This document shows, piece after piece, positions 19,517-29,980 of a stretch of DNA of 64,000 nucleotides. The notes beneath the pieces were generated by a model that was not told the origin of the DNA, did not search any database, and worked only from the letters and a program-made list of their open reading frames with translations. Numbering within the stretch: the stretch's first letter is position 1; each line of letters starts with the position of its first letter. The translations under genes were made by a program, and so were the position numbers. The DNA comes from Alphaproteobacteria bacterium PA4. GTDB taxonomy: Bacteria; Pseudomonadota; Alphaproteobacteria; Sphingomonadales; Sphingomonadaceae. The DNA is taken from assembly GCA_002256005.1 (NCBI GenBank), contig NKIQ01000014.1:1-64000 (forward strand). Direction: 5' to 3'.

Positions 19517-22500
19517 CAGGGGCCTGCCGCTCGCCACGCGACGGGTGCTGCGCCTTACGACCGGCACCGGCCTTGCCGCCACGCTGGCCTTTGGCGCCGG
19601 CTGGCCGATGGCCTATCTGCCGGTGCTGCTGACGGTGACGCTGCTCGCCCCGGCGATGCCGCCGCCGCCGGCGAAGCAGGCGCTGGTCGTGCTGGTGCTG
19701 ATGACCCTGCTCTGCGGCTGGGGCCTGCTGCTCGGGCCGGTGCTGACCTTTGTGCCGCCGGCCGGCGTGCTGCTGATGCTGCTCGGCATCGCGCTCGCCT
19801 CCTACCTCGCCGCCACGCCGCGGCTCGCCATCATTGCGGCGCTGATGACCATCGGCAACACCATCATCGCCGTCATCGCCCGGCAATCCTCGGCCGCGGC
19901 GCTGGCGGTGGTGCAACTGATGGTGCTCGGCATGGCCATCGCGTTGGTCCTCACCGCCATCTGCCATGCGCTGTTCCCCGAAGACGCGGCGCCGCCGCCG
20001 AAGACCGCCACAGCGGATCCGCTGCTGGCGCGCTGGGCCGGCATCCGCGCCGCCATCATCATGGCGCCGCCGGTGCTGCTCGCCCTGCACAACCCCGGCA
20101 GCTATCTGATGCTGATGATGAAGGGCGCGCTGCTCTCGCAACAGGTCGAACACAGCCAGACCCGCACCCTCGCCCGCGAACTGATCGGCTCCACCGCCAT
20201 CGGCGGCGCCATCGCCATCGCCATCTGGCTGACCCTGCAGGCCTGGCCGGAACTGCCGCTGCTGGTGCTGCTGCTCATGCTCGCCATGCTCGCCGTGGCG
20301 CGGCCGATGTATGGCGCCATCGCCAGCCGCTTCAGCTTCGCCTTCTGGCAGAATGTCATGGTCACCATCATCCTGCTGCTCGGCCCCGCCGTCACCGACA
20401 GCGAAAACGGCGATGGCGTGCTGTGGCTGATGGCGGTGCGCCTGATGACCTTCCTCGCCCTCGCCGTCTATGCCGCGACCATGGTCAGTCTGCTGGATGG
20501 CTGGCGGCAGCGGCGGTTGGCTTTGGGGTAGGTAGAATGCCTCCGGCGGCAGCGGGAAGCGCGAGCGCGGCCCCGCGCCCCAGTCCGGTGCGATCGATGC
20601 CGGGGCGTTCTTCGCCGGGTCTTCGAGATAGTGGCCGATGTCGCGCGCCGTCTGGCGGTAGAAGGCCGTGGTCAGCGCGTCGCTGCCGGTGCGGGCGGAC
20701 AGGTCGGTCGCCAGTTGCGCGAGCCGATCGAGGATATAGGCGCGGGCAGCGGGCGAGCCATCGGCGGCGCCGCCCAGCTTCATCATGGCGAGCAGTGTCA
20801 CGCCCTGCACTTCGCGGCGCAGGGCGCGGGCCTGGGGGCTGGTGTCGCCGCCGGCGTTCCAGCTGTTGGCGATGACGGTATCGACCAGTTCCGGCAGGGT
20901 CAGCGCGCCGGGCTGGCGGGCGGCGAGCGCGACGAGGCGGGCGGCGCGGTCGGCGTCGAACAAGGGTTCCAGCACCTGCGCAGCGAGGATGCGGGCGGCG
21001 CGCAGTTGGTCGAAAACATCATCCTTCGACAGGTCCTCGAGGTTGCGGCCCGGCGCCGGGGTCAGCTGCAGCAGCAGCGATTCCGGGATTTCGAGGTTCT
21101 GCGGCGCGATCACGCCCATCAGCTGGGCGAGGATGGCGCGCTGGCGATCACCGGGGATGAACTCGGTCGGCGGCAGCGGATGCGCCTCGCCCTTCACGCT
21201 CAGATTCTGGACCATGCCGCCTATATATTTGACAGCCGATTCAACGGCATAGCGCTGCTGCAGATAGACGATCCACAACCGCATGTCGCGCAGCTCGCCG
21301 ATGGCCTCGCCGGGCTTCAGCATCGCCGGGCCGAAATTGGCCAGCGCGATCTTGCGCACCGCGCTGCTCTCGCGGAGGTTTTCTTCGGGCGTGCCGCGGT
21401 CGTCATACCAGGTCCAGCGCGGGTCGCTGTCGGCGGTGAAGACGATCCCCTTGTCGCGCATGTCCTTGACGACGGCATCCAGCCCGGCGCGCTCCTCGGC
21501 GGCGGCGAAGGGCGTATAGGCATAGCGCACCATCATCGTGTCATAGGCGCCGACCGCGGTCATGAAGGATTCGCTGAGGTCGAGCTTGCCGTTGGTCACC
21601 TTCACGCGCGGCGTCGGATATTCCATCACCGAGGAGCGATTGTTCTGGTTCGCCGCCCAATTGTGCTGGAAGCCGAGCGTATGGCCGAGTTCGTGCGCGG
21701 TCAGCAGCGCCTGGCGCAGCAGCACCATGTCGCGCTGCGCCCTGGGCATGGCGGCGAAAGTCTCCGGCTTGACGATGCTCGGGTCGGCGACGGTGATGCC
21801 GCTGCCATCGCTCGCCAGGCCGCCGCTATAGGCGTCATAGTAATTGGCGATGGTCCGCATCCGGTAGGTGTCCATATGCGTCTTGGCGCCCAGCGTTTCG
21901 CCGGTGCGCGGATCGGCATAATTGCCGCTGGAGGAAAAGCCGCGCTCGTCGCGCTGGATCCACAGCACATAGGCATAGCGGATATCCATCGGGTCCATGT
22001 CGGCCGGGGCATCCTCGGCGCGGATGGCGTTTTTGAAGCCGGCGGCCTCGAACGCCTTGTTCCACCAGAGCAGCCCGGTCTTCATCGCGGCGCGGATCGG
22101 ATCGGGGATGGCGGGGTCGAAATAGTAAGTGATCGGCTTCACCGGCTCGCTCAGCGCGGCGCCGGGGTCCTTTTTCTCCAGCCGCCAGCGTGTCACCCAT
22201 TCCGTGTCGGGCGAATCGTCAAAGGGCTTGGAAAAATCCTTGAAGCGGATGGTGCTGACGCCGATGCGCGGATCGGCCTCGCGCGGGACATAGCCGGTCG
22301 GCGCCTTCAGGAAACTGTGGTGGATGCGCATGGTCAGCACGCCGGGGTCGGGCGTGACAGCGCTGATGGCACTGCCCGGCGCATCGGAGGTGAAGGTCGA
22401 GATCGTCTCGATCTCGCTGTTTTCCGGAAACGCCTTGATGCGGCGCGGGTAGAAGACGCTGCGCGCCGGATCGAACCGGAAATCCCCCAGTTTCGCCCGC

Positions 22501-22979
22501 TTCAACCGGTTGGTGATGCCGGCGGCATCGCGCATGAACAGCGCCGTCGCATCGACGGTGACCTTGCCGCCCGCCTCCGACTCCACCGGCAGCACGGCGA
22601 GCACCGAGGTCGGAAAACTGTCCTCGACGCCTTCCTGCAGCTTGGCGCTGCCGTTGAGCGCGCGGAAGTTCACATTGATGCGGTTGACGACGACCTTGCC
22701 GCCCGACCGCACGAAATGGATGACCGAACTGTAGACGACGCCGCGATCGAAGGGCGCCTCGACCGAGCCGGGGTTGGTCGCCGCCGAGACATAATAGAGA
22801 ATGTCTTCGTCGAACGCCGGCACCTCCAGCAGCACCCGGCCCTTCGCCGCATCCCAGATAAGCGGCACATAGCCATCGAGGCGCTGGGCGCTGGCTTTCG
22901 ACGGTGCGGCCGGCGGCGCCGATTGCGCCAGGGCGCTGGTGCCGGCCAGCAACAGGGCAGAAAACAGGATCCGTTGCAT
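19488..22979 (-). CDS. Zinc-dependent metalloprotease (DUF5117/DUF4953-like), family-like region ends near 20560; no in-frame stop until 19488
   Basis: Signal peptide MQRILFSALLLAGTSALAQS; HELGHTLGFQHNW zinc site; VMEYPTPRV. Family-like sequence ends around ...ARDIGHYLEDPAKNAP; the remainder is open frame antisense to the DUF2955 gene. Confidence 0.75.
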   Translation of the reverse strand: MQRILFSALLLAGTSALAQSAPPAAPSKASAQRLDGYVPLIWDAAKGRVLLEVPAFDEDILYYVSAATNPGSVEAPFDRGVVYSSVIHFVRSGGKVVVNRINVNFRALNGSAKLQEGVEDSFPTSVLAVLPVESEAGGKVTVDATALFMRDAAGITNRLKRAKLGDFRFDPARSVFYPRRIKAFPENSEIETISTFTSDAPGSAISAVTPDPGVLTMRIHHSFLKAPTGYVPREADPRIGVSTIRFKDFSKPFDDSPDTEWVTRWRLEKKDPGAALSEPVKPITYYFDPAIPDPIRAAMKTGLLWWNKAFEAAGFKNAIRAEDAPADMDPMDIRYAYVLWIQRDERGFSSSGNYADPRTGETLGAKTHMDTYRMRTIANYYDAYSGGLASDGSGITVADPSIVKPETFAAMPRAQRDMVLLRQALLTAHELGHTLGFQHNWAANQNNRSSVMEYPTPRVKVTNGKLDLSESFMTAVGAYDTMMVRYAYTPFAAAEERAGLDAVVKDMRDKGIVFTADSDPRWTWYDDRGTPEENLRESSAVRKIALANFGPAMLKPGEAIGELRDMRLWIVYLQQRYAVESAVKYIGGMVQNLSVKGEAHPLPPTEFIPGDRQRAILAQLMGVIAPQNLEIPESLLLQLTPAPGRNLEDLSKDDVFDQLRAARILAAQVLEPLFDADRAARLVALAARQPGALTLPELVDTVIANSWNAGGDTSPQARALRREVQGVTLLAMMKLGGAADGSPAARAYILDRLAQLATDLSARTGSDALTTAFYRQTARDIGHYLEDPAKNAPASIAPDWGAGPRSRFPLPPEAFYLPQSQPPLPPAIQQTDHGRGIDGEGEEGHQAHRHQPQHAIAVFAVGDGGAEQQDDGDHDILPEGEAEAAGDGAIHRPRHGEHGEHEQQHQQRQFRPGLQGQPDGDGDGAADGGGADQFAGEGAGLAVFDLLREQRALHHQHQIAAGVVQGEQHRRRHDDGGADAGPARQQRIRCGGLRRRRRVFGEQRMADGGEDQRDGHAEHHQLHHRQRRGRGLPGDDGDDGVADGHQRRNDGEPRRGGEVGGERDAEQHQQHAGRRHKGQHRPEQQAPAAEQGHQHQHDQRLLRRRRRHRRGEQRHRQQHRQIGHRPAGAKGQRGGKAGAGRKAQHPSRGERQAPATRHRPAAP
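19506..20531 (+). CDS. DUF2955 / fusaric-acid-resistance-like membrane protein
   Basis: Multi-TM; overlaps the HlyD gene; NodT-HlyD-DUF2955 operon architecture. Confidence 0.82.
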   Translation: MPGSRGLPLATRRVLRLTTGTGLAATLAFGAGWPMAYLPVLLTVTLLAPAMPPPPAKQALVVLVLMTLLCGWGLLLGPVLTFVPPAGVLLMLLGIALASYLAATPRLAIIAALMTIGNTIIAVIARQSSAAALAVVQLMVLGMAIALVLTAICHALFPEDAAPPPKTATADPLLARWAGIRAAIIMAPPVLLALHNPGSYLMLMMKGALLSQQVEHSQTRTLARELIGSTAIGGAIAIAIWLTLQAWPELPLLVLLLMLAMLAVARPMYGAIASRFSFAFWQNVMVTIILLLGPAVTDSENGDGVLWLMAVRLMTFLALAVYAATMVSLLDGWRQRRLALG

Positions 22980-23303
22980 CGATCGCCTCACGAGAGTGCC
23001 AGAGGGAGAAACACGCGTTACGCCTGTTGCCGGCTGGTCGCCGTCCCGGGATCTTCGCTGCACATCGGCCCCGCTGCCCCTTGTGTCCGGCGCATCGCGC
23101 CGCGGGTCAAGGGGGCCGACGCCGAAAAAATGCTGCATCGCCGCAAAAACGAATTGGTGCGCCAAAGCGGATAAAAGCGAGCACTGGAATCATGGGGAAT
23201 CTTCATCCCACAGAATTCCTGCGCAGCAAGCCTTCCGGACCGATATCCGACCGATGGGCGACAGCCGAGGCTTGGACGCAAAATCCGTCCGGACCGTCAC
23301 CCC

Positions 23304-24662
23304 TCAGTGCAGTGACCGCGGCAGGCCGATGCGCACGATCAGACCGGGCTGATTGCTGCCAATGGTGATCGAACCACCATGGGCAGCAACGCCGCGGGCG
23401 GCGATGGCCAGCCCGAGGCCGATGCCACCTGTCTCCCGATTGCGCGAGCGTTCGGCCCGAAAGAAGGGATCAAAGGCACGGGCGATGTCGGCGTCCGCCA
23501 TGCCCGGCCCGTCATCGGCAATGGCGATGGCGACCTGGCTGCCTTCATCTGCAAGGCTGATGCGGGCTGAGCCGCCGTGGGTGACCGCATTGTCGATGAC
23601 ATTGGCAAACACCCGGCGCAGCAGCACCGGATCGGCGGTGATCGTGCAGGCCGGCCCGGGTTCGAGGCGGGCATCGCAGCCCTGGTCGATCAGCTCGTCA
23701 ACGATGGTTTCGATCATCAGGCGCAGATCGAGCCGCTCGCGCTGCGGCCGCACGCTTTCACCGCGGACATAGTCCATCGTCGTTTCCAGCATGCGGCTCA
23801 TCTCAACGATCTCCCGATCGACCTGCGGGTGGTTGGACAGCGGCTGATCGGCCAGCAGGAACCGCAGCCGCGCGAGCGGCGTGCGCAGATCATGGGCGAT
23901 GGCGGCCAGCATTTCGGCCCGTTCATTGGCATTGCGGCGAATGCGGGCCTGCATCATGTTCAGCGCTTCGGCCGCCTGGCGCACTTCGCGCGGGCCTGCC
24001 ACGCGCACCGGATGATCTTCGCCGCTGCCGATGCGGTTGGCGCTGTCGCCCAGCGCGTGAATGGGCGCTGCGAGCGCGCGACTGAACCACCAGGCCAGCG
24101 GGATCATCAACAGCAGGGCGATCAGGATGCCCTTGGCGACACCATATTGCCATTGCGGTTCCGATGGGGTGCGGGACACCACCCGCCAGCGGCCATCGGG
24201 CAATTGCATCGCCGCCCGGAAGCTGCCGAACACCAGCGGGCTGAAGCGATCATCGTCCCGGTAAAGCCGCGCGGCCGCCAGCATCTCCTGTTCATAGCTG
24301 CGCCGCGCCATGTCGAACTGGCGGGGCCCCAACGGCTCGTTGGCGCCCGACAGTTCCAGCAGCACCTTGCCGGGCGCGACATGGGCCTGGCGGGCGATGG
24401 CGGCGGCCACCACCTGCGCCACGGCCCCCTCCCCCGCGGCAATGCCCGGCGCCGAGCGGATCTCCACCTGCAGCGGCGCGCCCTGCTGCGCATAGGGCTG
24501 ACCCGTCAGCGCGCGGGCAACATCAAGGGTGATGACCGGGAAATCGAAGGGAACCGGGGTGGTCAGGATCACCCCCAGGCTGGCGCAGGCCAGCAGCACC
24601 GCGCCGCTCAGGGCCAGGACAAAGCTCGACCGGAAGATCGACCCGCTGATGAGGCGGATCAT
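23304..24662 (-). CDS. Sensor histidine kinase (EnvZ-like)
   Basis: HAMP region, AAIAHDLRTPLARLRFLL H-box, ADDGPGMADADIARAFDPFFRAERSRN, GIGLGLAIA. Confidence 0.95.
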   Translation of the reverse strand: MIRLISGSIFRSSFVLALSGAVLLACASLGVILTTPVPFDFPVITLDVARALTGQPYAQQGAPLQVEIRSAPGIAAGEGAVAQVVAAAIARQAHVAPGKVLLELSGANEPLGPRQFDMARRSYEQEMLAAARLYRDDDRFSPLVFGSFRAAMQLPDGRWRVVSRTPSEPQWQYGVAKGILIALLLMIPLAWWFSRALAAPIHALGDSANRIGSGEDHPVRVAGPREVRQAAEALNMMQARIRRNANERAEMLAAIAHDLRTPLARLRFLLADQPLSNHPQVDREIVEMSRMLETTMDYVRGESVRPQRERLDLRLMIETIVDELIDQGCDARLEPGPACTITADPVLLRRVFANVIDNAVTHGGSARISLADEGSQVAIAIADDGPGMADADIARAFDPFFRAERSRNRETGGIGLGLAIAARGVAAHGGSITIGSNQPGLIVRIGLPRSLH

Positions 24663-25381
24663 CGCGCCACCACCCGGGGCATGAACATATAGCCTTCCTG
24701 ACGGATGGTGCGGATGAATTCCGTCTCGCTGCGGCTGGCCAGCTTGCGGCGCAACCGGCTGACCTGGGTGTCGATGGCCCGATCAAAGGCGTCGCTTTCC
24801 GAGGCGCGGCAATTGTCCAGCAACTGGTCACGCGACAGGACCCGCTGGGGCTGTTCAAGGAACACCCGCAGCAAGGCAAATTCGCCTTGCGAGAGCGAGA
24901 CCAGCACATCGGCCGGATCATGCAGGGCATTTCGGGTCAGATCACAGCGCCAGCCATCAAACAGCAGCAAGGCACCAGAACGGCCGGCCGCTGTGGTCAG
25001 CCGCCGTCGCCGCATGACGGCCCGGATGCGCGCCACCAATTCGCGCGGGGCCAAGGGCTTGGCCAGATAATCGTCTGCCCCCACTTCCAGGCCGACGATC
25101 CGGTCGGTCTCGCTGCCCAGCGCCGACACCATGATGATCCCGATATCGGGCTGCCCGGCCAGGCTGCGCGCGATCGACAGACCGTCCTCCCCCGGCATCA
25201 TGATATCAAGCACGACAATATCGACCGGTTCGCGCGCAAGAATGGCCCGCATCGCACCGCCACCATCGGCCGTCGACACGCGAAAGCCATGCTGCCGCAG
25301 ATGATCAGCCGCCAGCTGGCGCAGGCGCGCATCGTCATCGACCAGAATGACATGGATCGGCGATTCGGCAGCCTGGCTCAT
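24659..25381 (-). CDS. OmpR-family response regulator
   Basis: ILVDDDARLRQL; DIVVLDIMMPGEDG; C-terminal winged helix. Confidence 0.95.
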   Translation of the reverse strand: MSQAAESPIHVILVDDDARLRQLAADHLRQHGFRVSTADGGGAMRAILAREPVDIVVLDIMMPGEDGLSIARSLAGQPDIGIIMVSALGSETDRIVGLEVGADDYLAKPLAPRELVARIRAVMRRRRLTTAAGRSGALLLFDGWRCDLTRNALHDPADVLVSLSQGEFALLRVFLEQPQRVLSRDQLLDNCRASESDAFDRAIDTQVSRLRRKLASRSETEFIRTIRQEGYMFMPRVVAR

Positions 25382-25384
25382 GGT

Positions 25385-26596
25385 TCAATCATAGCGCAAG
25401 GCGTCGATGGGATTGAGCCCAGCCGCGCGCCGCGCCGGGACATAGCCGAAAATCACCCCGATCATGGCCGAAAAGCCAAAGCTGAGCAGATTGATCTGGG
25501 CGTTGAACAGGAACGGCAGGCCCATCAATGGCGCCGCGATCAGGCAGGCGATGAAGGCCAGCACCATGCCGGCAATCCCGCCCAGGCACGACAGCACCAC
25601 CGCTTCGACCAGAAACTGCAGCAACACCTCGTGACCAAGCGCGCCGATGGCCAGCCTGATACCAATCTCGCGTGTGCGCTCCGTCACGCTCACCAGCATG
25701 ATGTTCATGATGCCGATGCCGCCCACCAGCAGGCTGACGCCGGCCACGGCGCCGATCAGGGCGGTCAGGATGCCGACCGTGCCGGACACCGTGTCCGAAA
25801 TCTGCTTGGCATCCAGCACGTTGAAGTCGTCGGCCGCGTCCGGTGCCAGCCCACGCCGTTCGCGCAGCAGCGCAATCAGGCCGGTGCGCACGCTGGTGCC
25901 ATCAAAGGCCGGATCGGTGCCCACCATGATGGCGCGAATATCCTGGTTGCCGATCATCTGGCGCTGCACGGCCTTGATCGGCATGATCACCGTGTCGTCC
26001 TGATCATTGCCGAAATTGCCCTGGCCGCGCGCTGCCAGCACCCCCACCACCGTGCAGGCAATGCCCTTGATGCGAAAGCTCTGCCCGATGGGATCGACCA
26101 TCTGGAACAGATTGTCGACGATGGTCTTGCCGATCACGCACACGCTCTTGCCGGCCTGCTCCTCTTCCGGGCTGAAGGTGCGGCCGCTCACCACCGCCCA
26201 TTTCTGGGCGATGAAGTAACCGTTGGTGGTGCCACTCACCGTGGTCGTCCAGTTCTGGGCATTGCGGATGGCGGCTGCCGGTGTTTGCGCCAGGCCGGTG
26301 ACCGCGGTGACTCCGGCCAGCTGTTCGGTGATCGCCGCCACATCGGCAGGCTTGAACGGTGGCGGCGCCTCACCCGAACCGCCGCCCGGCCCGCTGTTCT
26401 GGCCCAGCCGCACCTGCAGCACATCCGAACCCAGCGCGGCGATCGAGCTTCTGATCGCTTCGGTGGCGCCATTGCCCAGCGTGACCATGGTGATCACCGA
26501 AAACACCCCGATCACGATGCCCAGCACCGTCAGGAAAGAGCGCAACAGGTGACGGCGGATCGCGCGCACGGCGAGGAGAAAGGTCGTGGCCAGCAT
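25385..26596 (-). CDS. MacB-type ABC transporter permease (FtsX domain)
   Basis: RAIRRHLLRSFLTVLGIVIGVFSVITMVTLGNGA; ERTREIGIRLAIGA. Confidence 0.93.
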   Translation of the reverse strand: MLATTFLLAVRAIRRHLLRSFLTVLGIVIGVFSVITMVTLGNGATEAIRSSIAALGSDVLQVRLGQNSGPGGGSGEAPPPFKPADVAAITEQLAGVTAVTGLAQTPAAAIRNAQNWTTTVSGTTNGYFIAQKWAVVSGRTFSPEEEQAGKSVCVIGKTIVDNLFQMVDPIGQSFRIKGIACTVVGVLAARGQGNFGNDQDDTVIMPIKAVQRQMIGNQDIRAIMVGTDPAFDGTSVRTGLIALLRERRGLAPDAADDFNVLDAKQISDTVSGTVGILTALIGAVAGVSLLVGGIGIMNIMLVSVTERTREIGIRLAIGALGHEVLLQFLVEAVVLSCLGGIAGMVLAFIACLIAAPLMGLPFLFNAQINLLSFGFSAMIGVIFGYVPARRAAGLNPIDALRYD

Positions 26597-27285
26597 CAGC
26601 GCCGCTCCACCGCCGCCACCATGCCATCGCGAAAGCGGATGATGGTGCGGGCAAAGGCCGCCATCTCGGGCTCGTGCGTCACCATCAGCACGGTGATGCC
26701 CAGGTCGCCGTTCAGCCGGGTCAGCAGCGCCATGATCTCCACGGAGCGTTCGCTGTCGAGGTTGCCGGTCGGCTCGTCGGCCAGCAGGACGGCGGGTTCG
26801 GTCACGATGGCGCGCGCGATGGCCACCCGTTGCTGCTGCCCGCCCGACAGTTGGTTGGGCGCATGATGGGCCCAGGGCGCCAGGCCCACCCGGTCGAGCG
26901 CGGCCATCGCCAGATCGCGGCGGCGCCGGGGCGGCTCGCCGCGATACAGCAGCGGCAGTTCGACATTCTCCAGCGCCGATGTCCGCGCCAGCAGGTTGAA
27001 GCCCTGGAACACAAAGCCCAGATAGCGCCGTCGCAGCATGGCGCGTTGGTCCACATCCAGCCGTTCGACACGGTGGCCCAGAAACAGGAATGTGCCGTCG
27101 GTTGGCGTATCGAGGCAGCCCAGGATGTTCATGGTCGTCGATTTGCCGGAGCCGCTGGCTCCCATCACCGCCACGAAATCATGCTGATCGACGGTCAGAT
27201 CAACGCCGCGCAGCGCCTGGAAGGCGGCATCACCGCTGCCAAACCGCTTGGTGACGCCGCGAAGCTGGATCATGGCCGGGCTCAT
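26596..27285 (-). CDS. MacB-type ABC transporter ATP-binding protein
   Basis: Walker A GASGSGKST; LSGGQQQRVAIARAI; LLADEPTGNLD. Confidence 0.95.
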   Translation of the reverse strand: MSPAMIQLRGVTKRFGSGDAAFQALRGVDLTVDQHDFVAVMGASGSGKSTTMNILGCLDTPTDGTFLFLGHRVERLDVDQRAMLRRRYLGFVFQGFNLLARTSALENVELPLLYRGEPPRRRRDLAMAALDRVGLAPWAHHAPNQLSGGQQQRVAIARAIVTEPAVLLADEPTGNLDSERSVEIMALLTRLNGDLGITVLMVTHEPEMAAFARTIIRFRDGMVAAVERR

Positions 27286-28580
27286 GACGCGGGCCCGGCC
27301 TTCACGCCGGTCACGATGGGCATGCCCGGCCGGATGTCGGCGCCCGAGACGGCGGTGAAGCGGCCGTCCGTCTGCCCGGTCACCACCGCAACGGCGCGCA
27401 GGCGGCCCGCCTTGTCGAGCACATGCAGCGGCTGCGTGCTGCCAACGCCAATCCCCCGCTGGCGCACCACCGTGGTGCCCTGCCCGGGGTTGGGCGGCCT
27501 GAACTGGAAGCCGCGCTTCCTGTCGTCTGTGGTCGCCGCCGGCGGCTTGAAGCGCAAGGCGGCGTTGGGCACCAGCAAGACATTGCGCGATCCGGCGGTG
27601 GGAATGGTGGCGGTTGCGGTCATCCCGGGCCGCAGGCTGAGATCGGCATTGTCCAGCGACAATGTGGCCACATAGGACACCACGCCGGCGGTCGTGCTGG
27701 CAGTCGATGTGGTGGAGAGATTCCTGGCGCCCAGATCGACCCGGTCAATCCGCGCCGGAAAGCTGCGCCCCGGCCAGGCGTCGACGGTGAAGCTGGCGCG
27801 CTGGCCGGCCTTCACCTGCCCGACATCGGCTTCATCCACCGACACTTCAAGCTGCATGCGCTTCAGATCTTCCGCGATGATGAACAGCGACGGCGTGTTG
27901 AACGCCACCTGCACGGTCTGCCCCGGATCGATCGAGCGTTTCAGCACCACGCCGGACACCGGCGAGCGGATGATGGCCCGGTCCATGTTGGTGCTGTCGG
28001 ATGACAATTGGGCGCGGGCCGATGTCACATTGGCTTGCGCGGTGGCCAGCGCCGCCTGCGCCCGGGCCACGGCTGCCACCTGGGCCTGCAATTCGGTTTG
28101 CGACGGAACCTGCCCACCCGACAATTTCAGCACATCGCGCAGGCGCTGCAATTGCAGCTGCGCATCCAGCAGCACCGCCCGTTCCCGCACCACGGCGGCA
28201 TTGTTTGCCGCCAGCGTGGCCCGCGACCGGGTGACCGCATCGTTCAGCCGCACCGTGTCGATGATCGCGATCGGCTGGCCGGCCACCACCCGGTCGTTCA
28301 CCTCCACCAGCACCTTGTTGACGATGCCGGAAATTTCCGAGCTGACATCGACCTGGTTGGTGGGCGCCAGATTGCCGGTGGCGGTAACCGTCACCATGAT
28401 GTCGCCGCGCCGGGCCAGCACCGTTACATATTGCACCGCGTTTTCACCGCCCGTGCAGCGGGCCAGCACAAGCAGCAGCGGAACCAGCACCGCGCCGCCG
28501 ATCAGCCAGCGGCGATGGCGCTGCCACAATGGCTGCGACGCGGCGCCGAAAAACTCGGCAGACGAAGATGAAGCGTTCAT
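27282..28580 (-). CDS. MacA-type efflux periplasmic adaptor
   Basis: GNLAPTNQVDVSSEISGIVNKVLVEVNDRVVAGQPIAIID; DRAIIRSPVSGVVLKRSIDPGQTV. Confidence 0.93.
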   Translation of the reverse strand: MNASSSSAEFFGAASQPLWQRHRRWLIGGAVLVPLLLVLARCTGGENAVQYVTVLARRGDIMVTVTATGNLAPTNQVDVSSEISGIVNKVLVEVNDRVVAGQPIAIIDTVRLNDAVTRSRATLAANNAAVVRERAVLLDAQLQLQRLRDVLKLSGGQVPSQTELQAQVAAVARAQAALATAQANVTSARAQLSSDSTNMDRAIIRSPVSGVVLKRSIDPGQTVQVAFNTPSLFIIAEDLKRMQLEVSVDEADVGQVKAGQRASFTVDAWPGRSFPARIDRVDLGARNLSTTSTASTTAGVVSYVATLSLDNADLSLRPGMTATATIPTAGSRNVLLVPNAALRFKPPAATTDDRKRGFQFRPPNPGQGTTVVRQRGIGVGSTQPLHVLDKAGRLRAVAVVTGQTDGRFTAVSGADIRPGMPIVTGVKAGPAS

Positions 28581-29980
28581 GATTGTCCCGTCGTCCCCGC
28601 TGATGGCGCGGCATCCCAGCCGCCGCCCAGCGCCAGATAGAGTTGAATGACGGCGTTCACCTGCGCGGCCCGGGCATTGGCGAGGCCATCCCGGGCGCCG
28701 AGCAGGCTGCGTTCGGATTCAAGCAGCGCCCGGAAATCATTGGTGCCGGCGCGATAATTGTTGCGCGCCAGCACGACCGAACGTTCCGAGGCCTCCACCT
28801 GTTCCTGCAGGGCCGCGATCCGCCGATCGGCCGCAGACCGTGCCACCAGGGCATTGTCCACATCCTCCAGCGCGCCCAGCACGGTGGCGCGATAGGCGGC
28901 AAAGGCGCCCTTTGCCGCGGCCTCCTGCGACCGGATGCCGGCCCGTCGCTGTCCACCGTCAAAGATCATCTGGGACACGCTGGCGAACAGGCCGCCGGTG
29001 ACCAGATCAAACGGATTGGTGGCCCGCGCCGAACTGGCGGTGAGCGACCCGCTGAGCGTCAATGCCGGGGCCAGTTGCGCCCTGGCGACGCCGATCCGGG
29101 CGGTCGCGGCGGCAAGGCTGCGTTCACTGGCGCGCACATCGGGCCGGCGGCGCAGCAGATCGGCGGGCGTTCCGGTATCGATCATCGTGCCGGCGGCCGG
29201 CAATGGGCGGGGCTGCCGCAACACTGCGTCCAGCGCGCCCGGTGCCAAGCCGGCCAGCACGGCCAGGCGATAGCGCGCCTGCGCCTCGCTCTGTTCCAGT
29301 TGCGGCACGGTCGCTGCCGTCTGGGCCCTGAGGCTGCGGGCCTGTTCGACATCAATGGCCGACACCAGGCCCGCCCCGGCCCGCCAGCGGACAATCTGCT
29401 CGGTCTGGCGCTGCACCGCTTCGCTGCCGCGGGCAATTTCAGCCCGGGCCTGGGCGGTGCGCAAATCGATGTAGGTGCGCGCCACCTCAGCCGCCAGCAG
29501 CGCCTGGGCATTGGCCAGCGTGAAGCCGGCGGCGGCATAGTCCGCCCGTGCCGCCTGCACCGAACGCTTCTGGGCACCAAACAGATCCAGCGTCCAGCGC
29601 GCATCAATGCCGTTGGAGAAGGACCAGCTGTCTGGTGGCCCGTCAGCGAATGTGCGGCCATTGCGCTGTGTCATGTCGATCTGCGGGCGGTTGCTGCCCC
29701 GCGTCTGCGCCAGAGCGGCGCGGGACTGGGCAACCCGCGCCATGGTTTGGGCGAGATCCTGGTTGTCGCGCAGCGCCTGGACAATCAGATCGGTCAGCAC
29801 CGGATCGTCGAGGCTGCGCCACCAGTCGACAAGATCGGCCTGGGCGGCGCCACCTGACCCCGCATAGGCCGACGGCACACCAAGGTCGGAAGGCTGCGCC
29901 GGCGCATAGTCCGGCCCCGCCGCACAGGCCGACAGGGCCAGCAACAGGCCCGGCGCCCAGCCATTGCGAAGCCGGCTCAT
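28577..29980 (-). CDS. NodT-family outer membrane efflux lipoprotein
   Basis: Lipobox LLALSACAAGPDY; WWRSLDDPVLTDLI; RRPDVRASERSLAAATARIGVARAQLAPALTLSGS. Confidence 0.92.
   Translation of the reverse strand: MSRLRNGWAPGLLLALSACAAGPDYAPAQPSDLGVPSAYAGSGGAAQADLVDWWRSLDDPVLTDLIVQALRDNQDLAQTMARVAQSRAALAQTRGSNRPQIDMTQRNGRTFADGPPDSWSFSNGIDARWTLDLFGAQKRSVQAARADYAAAGFTLANAQALLAAEVARTYIDLRTAQARAEIARGSEAVQRQTEQIVRWRAGAGLVSAIDVEQARSLRAQTAATVPQLEQSEAQARYRLAVLAGLAPGALDAVLRQPRPLPAAGTMIDTGTPADLLRRRPDVRASERSLAAATARIGVARAQLAPALTLSGSLTASSARATNPFDLVTGGLFASVSQMIFDGGQRRAGIRSQEAAAKGAFAAYRATVLGALEDVDNALVARSAADRRIAALQEQVEASERSVVLARNNYRAGTNDFRALLESERSLLGARDGLANARAAQVNAVIQLYLALGGGWDAAPSAGTTGQS

Noticed and set aside
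24887-26866. 659-aa plus-strand ORF across the response regulator/permease region
   Set aside because: Antisense to well-supported regulator and ABC permease genes
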